NCBI GenBank assembly: GCA_945874195.1 | Contig: CAMCFW010000100.1 | Span: 1 to 7,373, forward strand | Direction: 5' to 3' | Source of the DNA: Chryseobacterium gleum | Lineage (GTDB): Bacteria; Bacteroidota; Bacteroidia; UBA10329 | DNA: 7,373 nt | Shown here: positions 6,189 through 7,373 of the stretch, in pieces | Numbering within the stretch: the stretch's first letter is position 1 | How the letters are laid out: each line of letters opens with the position of its first letter | The notes under the pieces: model-generated | The model's input: the letters and a program-made list of their open reading frames with translations, nothing else | Told to the model about the DNA's origin: nothing | Database searches by the model: none | Program-made: the position numbers and the translations under genes

Positions 6189-7373
6189 TTAAAAATCCTG
6201 TTTGTCCCTTCCAAGGAAGGTCATTACGGTTCTGAATCCGACATAGCATTTAGCCGTATCTTGATACTCGTAAGTACGAGTGCCTGTTTGAAGGTAGTAT
6301 CCGATATCTTTCCAAGAACCTCCTCGAATTACCTTTCTCTTCAATGAAGGAGGATCAGAATCCTTTGCTTCATAATAGTAGTCAGGATTAAGGTCATGAA
6401 TGAAGCTATATGCACTTTCATCGTAGGCATTCCTGGTCCATTCTGCAACGTTACCTGACATACAATACAGTCCATAGTCATTCGGTGCATATCGGTAAAC
6501 CTTGACTGAATGGAAACCGCCATCGGCAACATAATTACCTCTCAGAGGCTTATAGTTCGCCAAGAAACATCCTCGGCTATTTCTAATATATGGCCCTCCC
6601 CAAGGGTATGGTGAAAGATCCAATCCTCCACGTGATGCATACTCCCACTCAGACTCTGATGGCAATCTAAAATCTTGAACGAAGGTTTCATCATTAGTTG
6701 ACAACCAACTATTCAACAATTGTGTTCGCCAAATGCAAAAGGCTCTAGCTTGTTTCCAAGTCACCCCGACCACAGGATAATCATCAAATGCAGGATGCCA
6801 GAAATACATGTTGGTCATAGGCTCATTGAACGAATAGGTGAAGTCGTGAATCCAAGCCAATGTATCCGGATAAACATTAATGATATCTCTCTTGATGAAC
6901 ACCGATCGGTCTTTCATTCCCTGCTCACGATTCTCTTTTCGGGCCGCTTCCTTGAGGTCAATCCAGAAATACTCGAAGTTTAACTTTCTGGTATCAATTT
7001 CTCTCCTTCGGTAAAATCTCTCATGCTCTGGAAGGTACATTTCCTCCAAGACCTCCATCATTTCTTCGTCATCATACTCAACTTCTTCCTCCCAATTGAT
7101 TCTCTCACCATATTCTCCTTCTTCAAGGATGTGGTCCTCACCTATAAGTAGATGTGCTATCGAATCTCTAACCCAATAAACAAATTGTCGGTATTCATTA
7201 TTAGTGATTTCCGTTTCATCCATATAAAATGCTTGAACTGAAACGGTTTTTGCTTGTGAGGTTACGGCATAAGGAACATCCTGATCGCTCGGCCCCATGT
7301 TGTAACTTCCCATAGGGATGAACAACATGCCATATGGATCATCCATATACCACTCTTCTCTATCCTGCACACC
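6189..7373 (-). CDS. gldK: GldK, FGE-sulfatase-fold T9SS/gliding lipoprotein (5' end outside window)
   Basis: GldK (PorK) is an outer-membrane-anchored lipoprotein that builds the periplasmic T9SS ring with GldN. About 395 C-terminal residues are visible. The frame continues past 7373 (GTG at 7368-7370 is preceded in frame by a Gly codon), so the lipoprotein signal is not seen. Blocks in order: PYGMLFIPMGSYNMGPSDQD, MDETEITNNEYRQFVYWVRD, a highly acidic segment around nt 7024-7145 followed by RFYRRREIDTRKLNFEYFW, then formylglycine-generating-enzyme (FGE) fold motifs VVGVTWKQARAFCIWR, FRLPSESEWEYASRGG, GNVAEW (nt 6438-6455) and RGGSW (nt 6312-6326), ending in YVGFRTVM. The visible Cys residues are not spaced like the catalytic Cys-x4-Cys pair of true FGE, consistent with a structural, non-enzymatic role. 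GldJ is a related FGE-fold lipoprotein, but the position before gldLMN supports GldK. It is the first visible gene of the operon. Confidence 0.95.
   Translation of the reverse strand, partial: GVQDREEWYMDDPYGMLFIPMGSYNMGPSDQDVPYAVTSQAKTVSVQAFYMDETEITNNEYRQFVYWVRDSIAHLLIGEDHILEEGEYGERINWEEEVEYDDEEMMEVLEEMYLPEHERFYRRREIDTRKLNFEYFWIDLKEAARKENREQGMKDRSVFIKRDIINVYPDTLAWIHDFTYSFNEPMTNMYFWHPAFDDYPVVGVTWKQARAFCIWRTQLLNSWLSTNDETFVQDFRLPSESEWEYASRGGLDLSPYPWGGPYIRNSRGCFLANYKPLRGNYVADGGFHSVKVYRYAPNDYGLYCMSGNVAEWTRNAYDESAYSFIHDLNPDYYYEAKDSDPPSLKRKVIRGGSWKDIGYYLQTGTRTYEYQDTAKCYVGFRTVMTFLGRDKQDF

Noticed and set aside
7368..7370. GTG as the start codon of gldK
   Set aside because: The frame continues to the window edge, a signal sequence is missing, and the residues here are part of the mature GldK sequence. 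The true start lies beyond 7373.
1..7373. Mobile elements, CRISPR repeats, tRNA or rRNA genes
   Set aside because: Nearly all bases are accounted for by conserved coding sequence, and the only spacer of any size (2379-2730) holds hairpins and the remnant. No terminal inverted repeats, transposase, repeat-spacer array or cloverleaf was seen.

Overview
The window looks like a chromosomal segment of a gliding member of the Bacteroidota, most likely Flavobacteriia-like. The main reason is a gldK-gldL-gldM-gldN block in the canonical order, which encodes the core of the type IX secretion system (T9SS) and gliding motor and is essentially confined to this phylum. A+T-rich gene leaders with no strong Shine-Dalgarno sequence fit the same assignment. 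I cannot resolve the genus.

Layout: on the + strand, bases 1-766 are the 3' part of malate synthase A (aceB). After 22 bases comes a complete long-form isocitrate lyase (aceA, 789-2378). Together they are the two dedicated enzymes of the glyoxylate shunt, which lets cells grow on acetate, fatty acids or other C2 sources. The run ends at a strong 14-bp GC-rich hairpin at 2445-2478, which also has the right form to stop transcription arriving on the other strand. On the - strand, reading right to left, are gldK (5' end beyond the window), gldL, gldM and gldN. Gaps are 52, 48 and 25 bases, which suggests one operon whose promoter lies upstream of the window. It ends at a terminator hairpin just after gldN (2680-2710). 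The two operons converge.

How the genes work together: GldL and GldM form the inner-membrane, proton-driven motor. Its ion-path and coupling residues are recognisable here (GldL K28, H31, E46 and E56; GldM R9). GldM spans the periplasm to the GldK/GldN ring at the outer membrane. The two enzyme genes are metabolic and I see no functional link to the motor.

The most notable feature is between the two operons. Bases 2497-2643 (- strand) hold a 48-codon open segment whose product is 33/48 identical to the extreme C-terminus of the neighbouring GldN and ends at the same residue. The two DNA copies match at only about 99 of 147 bases, and 17 of the 33 shared residues use different synonymous codons. 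This looks like the last piece of an old, once-functional tandem paralogue (a gldO-like gene) whose 5' portion is gone. Apart from this relic the window holds well-known core genes; I found no sign of a wholly new system, mobile element, CRISPR array or RNA gene.
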